15,124 bases of DNA from Baffinella frigidus (taxonomy: Eukaryota; Cryptophyceae; Cryptomonadales; Baffinellaceae): contig MU646975.1 of assembly GCA_026770585.1 (NCBI GenBank), forward strand, positions 70,483 to 85,606, in the 5' to 3' direction. Each line of letters opens with the position of its first letter. Position 1 is the first letter of the stretch. The notes under the pieces are model-generated. The model was not told the origin of the DNA. It worked only from the letters and a program-made list of their open reading frames with translations, and searched no databases. Shown piece by piece: positions 14,564-15,124 of the stretch. Made by a program: the position numbers and the translations under genes.

Positions 14564-14571
14564 GTACACAC

Positions 14572-14692
14572 CCTGCACCCTACACCCTACACTACAACCC
14601 TACACCCTACACCCTACACCCTACACCCTACACCCTACACCCTACACCCTACACCCTACACCTTACACCCGAAACCCGAAACCCGAAGCCCT
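14572..14692 (+). repeat. CCCTACA telomere-like array
   Basis: About 14 CCCTACA units, one CCTTACA and three CCCGAAA units at the end. It begins within about 8 nt of the exon K donor. Confidence 0.94.
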
Positions 14693-14695
14693 ACG

Positions 14696-14823
14696 ACTCG
14701 GAAGTCTACGGCGCACGTCCCTCCCCGGAAATCCGGGGCAGAACGTGACAAAATTGCGTGTTTCTCGGACAAGAATCCAACAATTAACGTAAGCATGGTT
14801 CCTCGTAGTCTTCCGAGCGGACC
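14696..14823. mobile_element. TIR element related to B
   Basis: CTCGGAAGTCTACGG at the left and CCTCGTAGTCTTCCGAG at the right. CCCCGGAAATCCGGGG and ACGTGACAAAATTGCG match the B interior. Confidence 0.7.
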
Positions 14824-14846
14824 CGAATCGCCGAACCCTACGCCTC

Positions 14847-14973
14847 CTCCCACTTGACCTTGAAGATGTGTATGAGTGTAAATGTTTGTGTTCATGTTGT
14901 GTTCGTGTGTGTGTTCGTGTGTGCGTGTGTGTGTGTGTGCGTGTGTGTATGTGTATGTGTATGCGTATGCGTA

Positions 14974-15034
<61 letters not shown>

Positions 15035-15045
15035 GTGTGGGACAC
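14847..15045 (-). repeat. GT-rich repeat J, inverted copy
   Basis: CACTTGACCTTGAAGATGTG and ATGAGTGTAAATGTTTGTG are the reverse complement of 13180-13219 with one or two changes, followed by (GT)n and a long (TATGTG)n run (14949-15038). Confidence 0.9.
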
Positions 15046-15053
15046 CACCAAAA

Positions 15054-15085
15054 GGTCTCTCGCGGGGTCCCTCAACCGCCTCCGG
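15054..15085 (+). pseudogene. copy of exon K 3' half with donor
   Basis: GTCTCTCGCGGGGTCCCTCA then ACCGCCTCCGG|GT reads SLAGSLNRLR against [10 protein letters not shown]. It is followed, as at the true junction, by a CCCTACA array, so the duplication carried exon end, donor and array together. Confidence 0.9.
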
Positions 15086-15090
15086 GTCCA

Positions 15091-15124
15091 AACCCTACAC
15101 CCTACACCCTACACCCTACACCCT
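15091..15124 (+). repeat. CCCTACA telomere-like array at window end
   Basis: At least four perfect CCCTACA units, cut by the window edge. It begins within about 8 nt of a duplicated donor. Confidence 0.9.

Larger units (their letters stand above)
14564..15124 (+). other. intron 11, 5' part
   Basis: After the donor GTACACACCCTGCACC, a CCCTACA array begins (14572-14692). Then come a B-related TIR element (14696-14823), an inverted CA/GT repeat (14847-15045), a copy of the exon-K 3' half with donor (15054-15085) and again a CCCTACA array to the window end. The acceptor is outside the window. Confidence 0.75.

Noticed and set aside
14656-15091. About 140-aa minus-strand frames ending the window
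   Set aside because: They are translations of the (TATGTG)n and CCCTACA arrays and of the exon K copy on the wrong strand.
1-15124. CRISPR array, tRNA or rRNA genes
   Set aside because: Repeats lack the regular repeat-spacer form, and I recognised no tRNA A/B boxes or rRNA signatures by eye. A covariance-model scan (tRNAscan-SE, Infernal) would be decisive.

Overview
The window is eukaryotic nuclear DNA carrying an internal part of one intron-rich gene on the + strand: ATP-dependent 5-oxoprolinase (OPLAH/OXP1, hydantoinase-A/HyuA-type half). Eleven short exons (44-131 nt, 843 nt and 281 codons in all) were placed by family motifs. They join in frame through ten complete GT-AG introns with consistent phases. 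The reading runs from SDGGL through [58 protein letters not shown] and [11 protein letters not shown] to EAQ/EPA. The gene's N-terminal exons lie before the window, and the rest of HyuA plus the HyuB half lie after it. No second gene could be supported.

More than 94% of the window is intron, and the introns are packed with repeats. They hold short DNA-transposon-like elements with terminal inverted repeats (TIRs), in several families labelled here A, B, C, D, F, G, L, M, N and P. They also hold long foldback hairpins, minisatellites, microsatellites, and interstitial arrays of a plant/alveolate-type telomeric heptamer (CCCTAAA and variants CCCGAAA, CCCCAAA, CCCTACA). The TTTAGGG-type heptamer with tiny exons and large repeat-filled introns suggests a protist or alga, for example a chromerid such as Chromera or another alveolate or green lineage. 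That assignment is a guess from repeat type only.

Layout: intron 1 (104-1342) holds foldbacks M and N and an A-like element. Intron 2 (1440-4041) holds C, TTC arrays, a 73-bp-arm hairpin, and B/L/B/D elements. Intron 3 (4086-5036) holds A and D elements. Intron 4 (5081-5243) is almost pure telomere-like repeat. Intron 5 starts with CCCGAAA repeats. Intron 6 holds a 20-bp minisatellite and N and G elements. Intron 7 (6898-9417) holds A/B/G/F/M elements and duplicated exon-8 pieces. Intron 8 starts with 290 bp of telomere-like repeat. Introns 9 and 10 hold B, C, A, G and foldback elements and an inverted pair of CA/GT-rich repeats. Intron 11 starts with CCCTACA repeats.

Two patterns stand out. 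First, most exons have one or more degraded partial copies, usually an exon edge together with its splice site, in the neighbouring introns, often separated by a TIR element. Second, telomere-like arrays repeatedly begin within about 10 nt of a 5' splice site, and one whole intron consists of them. Together these suggest introns that grew, or arose, by local duplication, transposon insertion and telomere-repeat capture at exon junctions.
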